A stretch of DNA of 64,000 nucleotides from Mastigocoleus testarum BC008 (GTDB taxonomy: Bacteria > Cyanobacteriota > Cyanobacteriia > Cyanobacteriales > Nostocaceae), in the NCBI RefSeq assembly GCF_001456025.1, contig NZ_LMTZ01000151.1:3005-67004 (forward strand), read 5' to 3'. The notes beneath the pieces are model-generated. The model saw only the letters and a program-made list of their open reading frames with translations. It did no database searches and was not told the DNA's origin. The position numbers were made by a program, and so were the translations under genes. Positions 36,087-44,962 of this stretch are shown in pieces; within the stretch, counting starts at the first letter, position 1, and every line of letters begins with the position of its first letter.

Positions 36087-37001
36087 ATGAAGTCATATTC
36101 AGTCTTAGTCAAAAGAATTGCTTTACGAGTAACCCCATTCGTGACTACTTGGGTGCTAGCAAGTGCTCCTGGTTTAGCCGCAACTTTAGCTGGTTCCTAT
36201 GGGGAACTATTTTTTACAGATTTCAGTCAACAAGAAACATCAGCACTGGAAGCTGTAAATGATGCTGATGGTTTCGCTGAATCCAGAACGGATGATAGTG
36301 TAGCAGACTTTGATAACTTTTCTAGTACCATTGCCGAACCTTCTCCTTTAAATGTATCTAATGTCGCGGAAAGTTTGGTATTTGGTAATGGTCCTAGTTA
36401 TACAGCTTCAGCGACAACATCACCGAGATACTTTGCTAATTTTGACGTCAGTCGTAACGACACTTTATCTTTTAACTTTACTGCTTTCTTAGATTTAAAT
36501 GCTTCTGTAGATCAACCAGGAGTTGAGTATGCTAGCGCTGCTGGAGATATTTCCTTCTATCTCTTGGATACAACCGGTACCTCTGCAGATCAACGGTTAA
36601 ACTTCCTCAACTCACCGCAATTCGATCCAACCCAGATTGGTCAGAATAATGTACTAGATTCATTTATGTTGGCAGCAAGCATTGACGCTACAGGTCAAAA
36701 TAATTTTATTAATAATACCAGTAGTGGCAATATTACTTTTAATAGCAATTCTGGTCTTTCTAGTTTTGGTCCAATTGATGGTGGAAATGGAAGCGAAGCA
36801 TATAAAAGTTCTTCTGTGGAAGGTTCTGTGAGCAGATCGTTCAAGAAAGATAGCAATATTACTTTATTAGCTTTCAAAAATACAAAATCTAATGTCGAAG
36901 TTCCTGAACCAGAAAACGTTTTAGGATCTGTTTTATTTGCAGGATTACTTGTTGTGGCGATGAGAGCAAGAAAGAAAGCTCAGAATAAGTCTTCTTCATA
37001 G
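36087..37001 (+). CDS. PEP-CTERM sorting domain protein
   Basis: 304 residues. Signal peptide ending near LAATLA (about 1-34), a Ser/Asn/Asp-rich extracellular domain (about 35-270), then the PEP-CTERM module: VPEPENVLG, a hydrophobic helix and an Arg/Lys-rich end (MRARKKAQNK). PEP-CTERM proteins are processed by exosortase and often reach the extracellular matrix. No exosortase is in the window. Function of the body domain is unknown. Confidence 0.85.
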   Translation: MKSYSVLVKRIALRVTPFVTTWVLASAPGLAATLAGSYGELFFTDFSQQETSALEAVNDADGFAESRTDDSVADFDNFSSTIAEPSPLNVSNVAESLVFGNGPSYTASATTSPRYFANFDVSRNDTLSFNFTAFLDLNASVDQPGVEYASAAGDISFYLLDTTGTSADQRLNFLNSPQFDPTQIGQNNVLDSFMLAASIDATGQNNFINNTSSGNITFNSNSGLSSFGPIDGGNGSEAYKSSSVEGSVSRSFKKDSNITLLAFKNTKSNVEVPEPENVLGSVLFAGLLVVAMRARKKAQNKSSS

Positions 37002-37212
37002 TTAAGCATCGAAGTTTCTGCTCTTGTATAAACCATTAAGAGACAGAGATATACGCGAGTGTTTCTGTCTTCAAAACTAATTCAATAAGTGAAAATTTGT
37101 TTTTAGATGCGGATAAAGTTTCCTGGGAGGAAAATTAAAAAAACTTCAAGGAATAAAATGTCTGCTCAAAGCAAATTTCAAAAAAGACATCAATCAGTAA
37201 TGAGTATGGCTA

Positions 37213-37506
37213 TTATCCCGGAGCCGCAGGTATTTCTGAGGGCAGATCGGGTTAGTCATGTAAAAATATAATTTGCAATGTCCCTATTAGCTTCTTCTCT
37301 TTCAGTGTTTTATCACCAGCGAGAATGAGCTGACCTATGCTATTTTGACTCAAATTCAAGCCTTTTCCTTGAAGAGTTTCAGCAAATCTATCCAAATTAG
37401 TAGTTTGTATCTCAGAGTTGATGTAAATCAAGATATCCGAGTACAAATGAAAGTCAGTAATCCAAGCTCCTGCTTGGCTAATAGCCTGACTCACGCGGAC
37501 AGTCAT
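37213..37506 (-). pseudogene. Small conserved cyanobacterial protein, apparently cut by a nonsense codon
   Basis: The open frame 37252-37506 encodes 84 residues (GAWITDFHLYSDI, DRFAETLQGKGL, GTLQIIFLHD). After the TAA stop at 37252-37254 the same frame continues PDLPSEIPAAPG to a second stop at 37213-37215. From memory, homologues end in a tail like HNEPDLRIEVPPIPG, so the stop seems to replace a Glu codon (GAA to TAA). Whether the shorter protein still works is unknown. The family has no assigned function. Confidence 0.55.
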
Positions 37507-37603
37507 CTGAATCCGTTCAATTTTAGTTTTAAGATTAGACTTTACTAATCCGTAGGAACTTCTAAAATATAAAAGTCACACCTCCCAACTTTATTCTTAC
37601 TCC

Positions 37604-37718
<115 letters not shown>

Positions 37719-37739
37719 ATTCTAATTTTCATTCTTCGT

Positions 37740-38795
37740 ATGTTAGCCCTATCTCCCGAATTAAAAGCTAGACTTTCCCAACCTTTAAAAATTGACTCAT
37801 TTGAAGTCAAAAGTCGAGTTTTGCAATCGCCTTTATCAGGTGTAACTGATTTGGTGTTTCGCCGTTTGGTACGTCGCTATGCGCCACAATCCATGATGTA
37901 CACCGAAATGGTGAACGCTACGGGCTTACATTACGTTAAAGAATTACCCAAAATTATGGAGGTGGATCCAGGAGAAAGACCAATTAGTATCCAACTGTTT
38001 GATTGTCGTCCAGATTTTTTGGCGGAAGCAGCAGTGAAAGCAGTTGATGAGGGTGCCGATACAGTTGATATTAATATGGGTTGCCCGGTTAACAAAATCA
38101 CTAAGAATGGTGGTGGTTCTTCTCTGCTTAGACAGCCAGAAGTCGCTGAAGCTATTGTACGGGAAGTAGTTAAGGCTGTAGAAGTTCCAGTAACAGTTAA
38201 AACCCGTATTGGTTGGAATGATAAAGAAATAAATATTCTCGATTTTGCCAAACGGATGCAAGATGCAGGAGCAAAAATGATTACGGTACATGGACGTACC
38301 CGCTCCCAAGGTTATAACGGGAATGCTCGTTGGGAATGGATTGCTCGTGTTAAGGAAATACTTGAGATTCCAGTAATTGGTAACGGCGATATTTTTTCTG
38401 TGGAAGCAGCAGTAAAATGTTTGGAGGAAACTGGTGCTGACGGGGTGATGTGTTCTCGTGGAACCTTAGGTTATCCCTTTTTGGTAGGTGAAATTGATTA
38501 TTTTCTCAAAACTGGCGAAAAATTAGCACCACCTACACCAATTCAACGCCTTGAATGTGCTCGAGAACATTTACAAGCTTTGTACGAATATAAAGGCGAT
38601 CGCGGCGTACGTCAGGCGCGCAAACATATGACTTGGTATGCAAAAGGTTTTCTCAATGCTGCGGATTTGCGTGGAAAACTAAGTGTAGTTGAAACTGTAC
38701 AGCAAGGTTTAGATCTTATTGATCAAGCGATCGAAGATTTAGCACGTTATGAGGAATCTGGAGCAGAAATGCAAGCTGAATGTGTCGTGGTGTGA
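37740..38795 (+). CDS. dusB: tRNA-dihydrouridine synthase (DusB/NifR3 family)
   Basis: 351 residues, full length for the family. FMN-dependent TIM barrel that reduces uridines in tRNA to dihydrouridine. Seen: APLSGVTD-like LQSPLSGVTD at the start, the substrate-loop motif DINMGCPVNKITKNGGGSSLL with the active-site Cys, VKTRIGW, TVHGRTRSQGY and GNGDIF. No strong ribosome-binding site; the STRR array sits directly upstream and may affect expression. Confidence 0.93.
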   Translation: MLALSPELKARLSQPLKIDSFEVKSRVLQSPLSGVTDLVFRRLVRRYAPQSMMYTEMVNATGLHYVKELPKIMEVDPGERPISIQLFDCRPDFLAEAAVKAVDEGADTVDINMGCPVNKITKNGGGSSLLRQPEVAEAIVREVVKAVEVPVTVKTRIGWNDKEINILDFAKRMQDAGAKMITVHGRTRSQGYNGNARWEWIARVKEILEIPVIGNGDIFSVEAAVKCLEETGADGVMCSRGTLGYPFLVGEIDYFLKTGEKLAPPTPIQRLECAREHLQALYEYKGDRGVRQARKHMTWYAKGFLNAADLRGKLSVVETVQQGLDLIDQAIEDLARYEESGAEMQAECVVV

Positions 38796-38961
38796 AATTG
38801 TATTTTATTACATGAGGTTCTGAAAATACCCGGTGATTCAGGATTTTGGAGATTGAGAATAAAGCTGAGAAAATTATTTATAAGAAATAAACCTAATTTT
38901 CCGAAATCATTCCAAAGGAGTTGGTAGTTATGTTCAGAACAAAACGACTATAAATGACTCC

Positions 38962-39024
38962 TATAAGTAACCATGGGGATATACCCCAAAATTAAAGCCT
39001 AGTCTTATGACTGGGCTTTTAATT
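38962..39024 (+). ncRNA. Candidate small RNA, repeat unit 1
   Basis: Starts about 7 bases after tataaat (38949-38955). Contains hairpin TGGGG-ATATA-CCCCA and the hairpin at 38994-39019 (AAAGCCTAGTC, loop TTAT, GACTGGGCTTT; 11 pairs with one G-U). Ends are approximate. Confidence 0.5.
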
Positions 39025-39116
39025 TGAGAAAATTAGAAATGTTAGAAGTAATTTTCCGAAATCGATCTGAACCAGTTTGTAGTCATATTCAGAACAAAAC
39101 GATTATAAATGACTCC

Positions 39117-39179
39117 TATAAGTAACCATGGGGATATACCCCAAAATCAAAGCCTGGTCTTATGACTGGGCTTTTGATT
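39117..39179 (+). ncRNA. Candidate small RNA, repeat unit 2
   Basis: Same layout as unit 1. The left arm of the 3' hairpin reads AAAGCCTGGTC, changing an A-U pair to G-U and so keeping the stem. -10-like tataaat at 39104-39110. Confidence 0.5.
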
Positions 39180-39271
39180 TGAGAAAATTAGAAATGTTAG
39201 AAGTAATTTTCCGAAATCTATCTGAACCAGTTTGTAGTCATATTCAGAACAAAACGATTATAAATGACTTC

Positions 39272-39334
39272 TATAAGTAACCATGGGGATATACCCCAAA
39301 ATCAAAGCCCGGTCTTGTGACTGGGCTTTTGATT
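39272..39334 (+). ncRNA. Candidate small RNA, repeat unit 3
   Basis: Same layout. The 3' hairpin left arm is AAAGCCCGGTC and the loop is TTGT; the U-G pair of units 1-2 becomes C-G. Stem conserved. Confidence 0.5.
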
Positions 39335-39426
39335 TGGGCAAATTAGAAATGTTAGAAGTAATTTTCCGAAATCGTTCTGAACCAGTTTGTAGTCATATTC
39401 AGAACAAAACAATTATAAATGACCTC

Positions 39427-39489
39427 TATAAATAGCCATCGGGAATATATCCCAAAATCAAAGCCCGGTCTTATGACTGGGCTTTTGGC
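39427..39489 (+). ncRNA. Candidate small RNA, repeat unit 4
   Basis: Most diverged unit. The first hairpin changes from GGGG/CCCC to GGGA/TCCC, a compensatory substitution pair that supports a functional RNA stem. The 3' hairpin is intact. Confidence 0.5.
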
Positions 39490-39568
39490 TTAGGATTTTT
39501 TGTTTTGTACCATAAGCATTCTTGTGCTGCACGTAGAATCGCAGTCATATTATTGGAGATAATTAGCG

Positions 39569-41326
39569 CTACATTCTGTCTACGACCCGAATACCCAACA
39601 AAGACAAACCCAAATACAATGTCCTCGCTGTCAAGTCACACAAAGCTAAACGTGACGTTCTCTGTGGTTCTTCAACTTTTAATACCGGGCACTGTTCATA
39701 AAACTTATTGAATTTATCGCTAAGTTGATATAGATATTCACACAAACGATTGGGAAATAAATCTTTTTCTACATCCGCGATCGCTTCACTTAATTGCAAA
39801 ACATGCTTGGCTAAAGCTAATTCTGCTTCTTCTCGTAACTGAATTTTCTGTTCGCTTCCCAATTTTTCAAAATCAATGTTACCTTTACGACCAATACTTT
39901 TAATTCTGGCATAGGCATAAAGCATGTAAGGTGCTGTATTACCTTTATCGGAAAGCATTTTATCGTAACTGAAAATATAATTGCTGGTGCGGTTTTGACT
40001 GAGGTCAGCGTATTTTACTGCACTTATACCTGCAACACCGGCGACATTTGCTTTAAATTCTTCTGTTTCTTGCCTACCTTCTTCCTTAATTTTCTCTTCT
40101 AAAGTATTGCGAAAACGAACAACAGCTTCATCTAATAAATCCCGTAATCTTACAGTATCGCCGGAACGAGTTTTGAATTTTTTGCCATCTTCACCCAATA
40201 CCAAACCAAAAGGAACATGGACTAGTTCTACTTCTTTGGGAATCCAACCAGCACGACGTGCAACTTGAAAGACTCCAGCAAAATGATTTGCTTGTCCAGA
40301 GTCTGTAACATAAATTAAACGGGTAGCTTTATCTTCTTCAATTCGATAGCGTAAAGCTGCTAAATCTGTCGTCGCGTAGTTGTAACCGCCATTAGTTTTT
40401 TGAACAATTAAAGGTAAAGGTTGACCTTCTCTATTGGTAAAACCTTCCAAGAAAACAACCTTTGCTCCTTGGTCTTCCACCAGTAAACCCGATTCGGCTA
40501 GGTCTGTGATAACTCCAGCGAGGAAGGGATTATAAAAAGATTCACCCCTTTCTTTGATATTTATATCTAATAGATCGTAAATAATTTGAAACTCTCGTCG
40601 GGACTGCTCGCATAATAATTTCCAAGCATGGATGGTATCTTCTGCACCTGCTTGCAATCTGACAACTTCTTGACGTGCTGTTTCTTGAAATACTTCATCT
40701 TCATCAAACCGTTGTTTAGCTTTTTTATAAAAAGTAACCAAGTCGCCAATATCTAAAGCATTTGCAGTTGTCAAAGCATCAGGATAAGCTTCCCGCAGAT
40801 AGGTAATTAGCATCCCAAACTGGGTACCCCAATCACCAACATGATTTAACCGTAGGACATCATGTCCCCTAAATTCCAAAATTCGGGCGATGGAGTCTCC
40901 AATAATTGTCGAACGTAAGTGCCCAACATGCATTTCTTTTGCAATATTGGGGCTAGAAAAATCGACAACCACCCGTTGAGGATTGTTTGTTTCTGGTACT
41001 CCCAATCTGCGGTCAGTTTGAATCGAGTGTAATTGAGCTTCCAGGTATACCGTTTTCAATCTAATATTAATAAAACCCGGTCCAGCAATCTCTGGGGGTT
41101 CACAAATATCCAACACATCTAAATTTTCGACTATTTGTTGTGCGATCGCCCTTGGCTGTTGCTTTAACTTTTTTGCTAATGGTAAAGATATATTGGCTTG
41201 ATAGTCACCAAACTTAGGATTTGATGCAGGAACTAAGATTGGATCGGCTTCGGCATAATCCTCACCAAAAGCCGCAGCTAAAGCCTGTTGAAATTTAATT
41301 TTAAGTTGTTCTTGTGTAGCGTTCAT
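39569..41326 (-). CDS. argS: Arginyl-tRNA synthetase
   Basis: 585 residues, the usual class Ia ArgRS size. N-terminal additional domain (about 1-110), catalytic Rossmann fold with the HIGH-type motif HVGHLRSTIIGD, LNHVGDWGTQFGMLI, GEDGKKFKTRSGDTV as the KMSKS-region equivalent, and the DALR anticodon-binding C-terminal helices ending LGIRVVDRM. Charges tRNA-Arg. Single gene, convergent with the repeat array. Confidence 0.96.
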   Translation of the reverse strand: MNATQEQLKIKFQQALAAAFGEDYAEADPILVPASNPKFGDYQANISLPLAKKLKQQPRAIAQQIVENLDVLDICEPPEIAGPGFINIRLKTVYLEAQLHSIQTDRRLGVPETNNPQRVVVDFSSPNIAKEMHVGHLRSTIIGDSIARILEFRGHDVLRLNHVGDWGTQFGMLITYLREAYPDALTTANALDIGDLVTFYKKAKQRFDEDEVFQETARQEVVRLQAGAEDTIHAWKLLCEQSRREFQIIYDLLDINIKERGESFYNPFLAGVITDLAESGLLVEDQGAKVVFLEGFTNREGQPLPLIVQKTNGGYNYATTDLAALRYRIEEDKATRLIYVTDSGQANHFAGVFQVARRAGWIPKEVELVHVPFGLVLGEDGKKFKTRSGDTVRLRDLLDEAVVRFRNTLEEKIKEEGRQETEEFKANVAGVAGISAVKYADLSQNRTSNYIFSYDKMLSDKGNTAPYMLYAYARIKSIGRKGNIDFEKLGSEQKIQLREEAELALAKHVLQLSEAIADVEKDLFPNRLCEYLYQLSDKFNKFYEQCPVLKVEEPQRTSRLALCDLTARTLYLGLSLLGIRVVDRM

Positions 41327-41698
41327 ATATAAAAAATTATCGCTTCAGGAGACAGTATAAGGAAACTTTGAATATACTTCATGATAAAAGGCTCGATTAT
41401 TTTATCTTGAAAACATCACATCCACACGTTACTTATTTTTCAGTAACACACCCAAATACAAGGAAGGTGGTGGAATAACACTCAAGTTTAATAAGCCCAA
41501 GCAATGACCAATTACCATATGCCGCTTGCGGCGGCACGCAGTGCTATTAATAATTACCGATGACCAATTACCGATGACCAATTACCAAGAAAAGATGAGA
41601 GCAGTTAAATTTTCACGTTTATAATGGTACGTAATATTTCGTGGTTCTTATAAAGCTGGATAACCCTAATAAAATGGGTGGAAGGAGGTCGATGTAAT
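41327..41698. other. Intergenic region between argS and the YtxH gene
   Basis: Holds a GC-rich palindromic fragment (about 41519-41545) and three spaced gaccaattacc copies (41502-41592). The start of the YtxH gene has a strong AAGGAGG about 12 bases upstream of ATG 41699. Confidence 0.55.
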
Positions 41699-42079
41699 AT
41701 GTCAAAAAACCGTTCTGGAGTATTTATTGGCGGTTTAATGCTGGGAACTGCTATTGGTACCTTGGCTGGATTACTAACTGCTCCCCGTACGGGACGGGAA
41801 ACACGCAAACTATTGAAAAAATCTGCCAATGCCTTACCGGAAATAGCAGAAGATCTATCTACTAGCGTGCAGCTTCAGGCAGATAAATTTTCCCACAACG
41901 CTCGTTCTAACTGGGATGATACTTTGGATAGATTACGCCTTGCGATTGCAGCTGGTATTGATGCTAGCCAACGAGAAAGTCAAATATTGACAGAACAAGA
42001 TATTTTAGAGAAACAGACCGTTTCTTCTTCTACAGTTGGAGAGGAAACAAATTCACTTGGACACAGGATGGATAGCTGA
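41699..42079 (+). CDS. YtxH domain protein
   Basis: 126 residues. One glycine-rich hydrophobic helix (about 8-30: GVFIGGLMLGTAIGTLAGLL) followed by the APRTGRETR motif typical of YtxH proteins, then amphipathic helices. Small membrane-anchored stress-type protein of unknown mechanism. ATG 41699 is preferred to an upstream start at 41678 because the Shine-Dalgarno lies between them. The next gene starts 14 bp later; likely operon. Confidence 0.82.
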   Translation: MSKNRSGVFIGGLMLGTAIGTLAGLLTAPRTGRETRKLLKKSANALPEIAEDLSTSVQLQADKFSHNARSNWDDTLDRLRLAIAAGIDASQRESQILTEQDILEKQTVSSSTVGEETNSLGHRMDS

Positions 42080-42093
42080 TAAATAATATAAGC

Positions 42094-42615
42094 GTGATTG
42101 AACCTTTATTTTGGCTCGCACTATCCCTTATTTTAGTCGCTACCAGTTTGATAGCTGTTTTGGTTGCGGCTATGCCAGCGTTGCAAGAACTTGCACGAGC
42201 AGCTAGAAGCGCAGAAAAACTATTCGACACTCTTTCCAGAGAACTACCACCGACTCTCGATGCGATTCGCATGACTAACTTGGAAATCAATGATTTAGCT
42301 GACGATGTCAGTGAAGGTGTCAAGAGTGCAGATCGTATTATCCGACAAGTAGATCGAAGTATTGATGGTGCCAGGAAACAAGCTCAAACGGTTCAAATTA
42401 GCACTCGTAGCTTTTTCGTTGGTGTCAAAACTGCATTTAAAAGTTTTACACGCTACAGATCTCCTCGACGAATGAGCGAACGTATGCCACCATCATCACT
42501 CCATATGCTCAAGTTACGCGAGCGCGAACGCGAAAGAGAAACAATTAGGCAAGATAACCGTGAAACAGATCAGACATACCGTATTAAAGACAATCATAAG
42601 GATGTTTCACGTTAA
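42094..42615 (+). CDS. DUF948-like membrane protein
   Basis: 173 residues with a GTG start. N-terminal transmembrane helix (about 4-28), then a long helical region resembling DUF948/methyl-accepting-type coiled coils (ELARAARSAEKLFDTLSREL, DDVSEGVKSADRI, QVDRSIDGARKQ). The tail is highly charged (RERERERE). Paired with the YtxH gene upstream, as in many cyanobacteria. Function unknown. Confidence 0.75.
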   Translation: MIEPLFWLALSLILVATSLIAVLVAAMPALQELARAARSAEKLFDTLSRELPPTLDAIRMTNLEINDLADDVSEGVKSADRIIRQVDRSIDGARKQAQTVQISTRSFFVGVKTAFKSFTRYRSPRRMSERMPPSSLHMLKLRERERERETIRQDNRETDQTYRIKDNHKDVSR

Positions 42616-42693
42616 GGTTTCCTGACAATTGTGCAATTAGATTAAAATTAATCTAGATTTTAAGCCTGTCTGTAAAACCGAATATCAGTATTC

Positions 42694-42743
42694 ATCGCCT
42701 TTGTTCCTCTATCTGACAAAATAAATTAAGGAACAAAGGCGAT
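42694..42743 (+). terminator. 15-bp perfect hairpin downstream of the YtxH/DUF948 pair
   Basis: atcgcctttgttcct (42694-42708) pairs perfectly with aggaacaaaggcgat (42729-42743) over a 20-nt loop. No U-run follows, so it may be a processing site or factor-dependent terminator. Confidence 0.45.
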
Positions 42744-42862
42744 ACTGTACTCGGGTAAAATAAATTAGATTCAAGTAACAAACTGTAAAGAAGAATTACT
42801 TTTTTCGTATTTTCATAAAAAAACCTTCTTTACTTCTAGTATTGGCATCTGTATAAAAAATC

Positions 42863-43684
42863 ATGCAGCACTGTTTTTGGCAGCGAATTTTTCAGCAAAC
42901 TTTCAAATTTGTAGCAGTAATATTTATAGCCGCTTCGGTATGGATTACCCAGTCAGAGGGTGCATATGCCTATGATAATCCCGAATTATTACCCGATAAT
43001 CCCACTCCAGTCGTAGACTTAGCAAAAACTCTTAATAGCGTTCAAGAAAATAATTTAGTCCAAGAATTAGAAAAATTTGAAGCCGATACGGGTTGGAAAT
43101 TACGGGTATTAACCCAATACGATCGTACTCCTGGTAGGGCAGTAATTAATTTTTGGGGTTTGGATGATAGAAGTATTCTTTTTGTTTCTGATGCACGTGG
43201 TGGTAACATTTTAAGTTTTAGCGTTGGCGATGCAGTATATGAATTATTACCACGTACTTTTTGGATTGAATTACAAACCCGCTTTGGAAATTTATACTTT
43301 GTCCGTGAAGAAGGGGAAGACCAAGCAGTTCTCACAGCTGTAAGAACAGTTGAGAATTGTTTGAGTCAAGGGGGTTGTAATGTAGTACCGGGGCTACCAA
43401 GAGAACAGTGGATATTAACATTGATTAGCTCGGTAATTGGTGGAGTTATATGTGGTTTTGCTGCTCAACCCCGTAAAGAAGGACAAGTTTTTGCTTGGCA
43501 ATGGGCTTTGATATTTTCTCCTTTGTGGGGGATATTATTTGTTGCTTTCGGTATTGGTCCGGTGGTTACCCGAACAAATGACTGGTTACCAGTAGTTCGT
43601 AATATTTCTGGTTTTCTTATTGGCGTTTTAGTTGCTTACTTATCTCCGATTTTCAACCAATCTCCTGGTACGGAAAATAATTAA
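42863..43684 (+). CDS. psb32: TPM domain thylakoid protein, Psb32-like
   Basis: 273 residues. Signal peptide (about 1-36, ending EGAYA), a TPM domain (about 45-185: VVDLAKTLNSVQENNLVQELEKFE, GWKLRVLTQ, SILFVSDARGG), and two or three C-terminal membrane helices (about 188-265). Cyanobacterial and chloroplast members include Psb32/TLP18-type proteins linked to photosystem II repair. Psb32 identity rests on overall layout; another TPM protein is possible. Confidence 0.72.
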   Translation: MQHCFWQRIFQQTFKFVAVIFIAASVWITQSEGAYAYDNPELLPDNPTPVVDLAKTLNSVQENNLVQELEKFEADTGWKLRVLTQYDRTPGRAVINFWGLDDRSILFVSDARGGNILSFSVGDAVYELLPRTFWIELQTRFGNLYFVREEGEDQAVLTAVRTVENCLSQGGCNVVPGLPREQWILTLISSVIGGVICGFAAQPRKEGQVFAWQWALIFSPLWGILFVAFGIGPVVTRTNDWLPVVRNISGFLIGVLVAYLSPIFNQSPGTENN

Positions 43685-43812
43685 TAGAAAACAGGAGACA
43701 ATTACAATCGTTTCCGATCAAAATCAAATATAAATCAGGGAACAGGTATAAGGGTTATTAATTAACGAAAAGCCCTGTACATTACATTATTAAAATTAGG
43801 AGATTTTAACGA

Positions 43813-43832
43813 AGACGTAGCATGCTACGTCT
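43813..43832. repeat. 20-bp perfect palindrome
   Basis: agacgtagca-tgctacgtct, a fragment of a dispersed palindromic repeat common in this kind of genome. It lies between the Psb32-like gene and cobH. Confidence 0.55.
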
Positions 43833-43958
43833 CTACATCAAATTCAATCGGATTGAGCTAAAAAATTTAACTAGAAAACTTAAAAATATGGTGGGCTTTT
43901 GGAATCCTGCGGATATGATTGAATTTCAATCAAAATGAGTAATTGGTACATATAGGCG

Positions 43959-44576
43959 ATGGAATGGCATTCAAGTGATGCTCAAAGTTTGACAATAATT
44001 GACCGCGAAATCGGCGCTCATGTTTTTTCCCCTGCAGAATATGAGATTGTGCGAAGAGTGATTTACGCCACAGCTGACTTTGAGTATAAATCTTTAATTC
44101 GCTTTTCCGAACATGCTTTGCACGCAGGAGCTGCAGCTTTAGCCGCACGTACTGCAATTGTTGTAGATTCTCCAATGGTACGGGTAGGAATTTCCCAGAC
44201 GATTCAAGAAACCTTTGCTAATCCGGTTTATTGTGGTGTGGAAACCTTTACCAGACCTCAAAAATCTAAAACTGTTGCAGCTTGGGGAATGGAAAACTTA
44301 GCCAAACGACATTTAGAAGGAATTTTTGTTATCGGTCAAGCTCAAACAGCCCTCAACACCATTATTGATTTAATTGAAGCGGAAGAAATTAAACCTGCTT
44401 TGGTGATTGCTACTCCTGCTGGATTTTTGAATTTAGCAGCAGCAAAAGAAAGTTTGAAAAATTCTGTGATTCCTCACATTACTCTTGAAAGTGACAAAGG
44501 TAATGCTGTTGTTGCTGCAGCAATCGTTGATGGACTTGTAGATTTAGCTTGGCAAGCTTATGGGAAAAATGGGTGA
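43959..44576 (+). CDS. cobH: Precorrin-8X methylmutase
   Basis: 205 residues, full length for CobH/CbiC. Moves the C11 methyl group to C12 in precorrin-8X, giving hydrogenobyrinic acid in cobalamin synthesis. Seen: SFxII-like start (SLTIIDREIGAH), EIVRRVIYATADFEY, the active-site His region (FSEHALHAGAAAL), VDSPMVRVGI, and PAGFLNLAAAKESL. No other cobalamin genes adjoin and no cobalamin riboswitch was recognised upstream. Confidence 0.92.
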   Translation: MEWHSSDAQSLTIIDREIGAHVFSPAEYEIVRRVIYATADFEYKSLIRFSEHALHAGAAALAARTAIVVDSPMVRVGISQTIQETFANPVYCGVETFTRPQKSKTVAAWGMENLAKRHLEGIFVIGQAQTALNTIIDLIEAEEIKPALVIATPAGFLNLAAAKESLKNSVIPHITLESDKGNAVVAAAIVDGLVDLAWQAYGKNG

Positions 44577-44962
44577 TGGAGAGGGCTTGGGATAGCACTG
44601 TGTGCCGCCCGCCGCCCGTGCTAACGCACCGCTAGAGTCTACGGCGTCGGCAAAGCCTCTGACTAACGTCACGTTTCGCTTTCGCTAATGCTAACGTGTA
44701 AGCGCGCTCATAGCGGCATAGAGCTTGAGGGGCATCTGCGGTGTTTTGACGCAGCAAGCTGTTCATCCGTAGGATGCGTACTAACGCCTCTGGCGCGTCT
44801 CACGGCGTCGGCAGATCCGCAGGTGACGGCTCCTCCGTAGGTAGCGCAGCTATAGTCATGCCTCTGGCGACTGGGGAGATTGGGGAATGGACCAAAAAAA
44901 TATAAAAAACAAATAATTAATTACCAATTACCGATTACCAATTACCAATTACCAATTACCAA
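44577..44962. repeat. GC-rich dispersed repeats and caattac STRR
   Basis: 44590-44870 is a mosaic of GC-rich palindromic fragments (gcgtcggc, taggtagcgcagctata), unlike neighbouring DNA in composition. 44918-44966 carries seven-base caattac repeats that run up to the stop of the next gene. No gene. Confidence 0.7.

Larger units (their letters stand above)
38890..39505 (+). repeat. Four-copy tandem repeat with exact 155-bp period
   Basis: Homologous points (for example attttccgaa at 38896 and 39051; taaatgac at 38951, 39106, 39261, 39416) recur at exactly 155 bp. Each unit has a tataaat box, a small GC hairpin and an 11-bp terminator-like hairpin ending in T-rich sequence. No long frame runs through it. 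It lies between dusB and the convergent argS gene. Confidence 0.92.
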
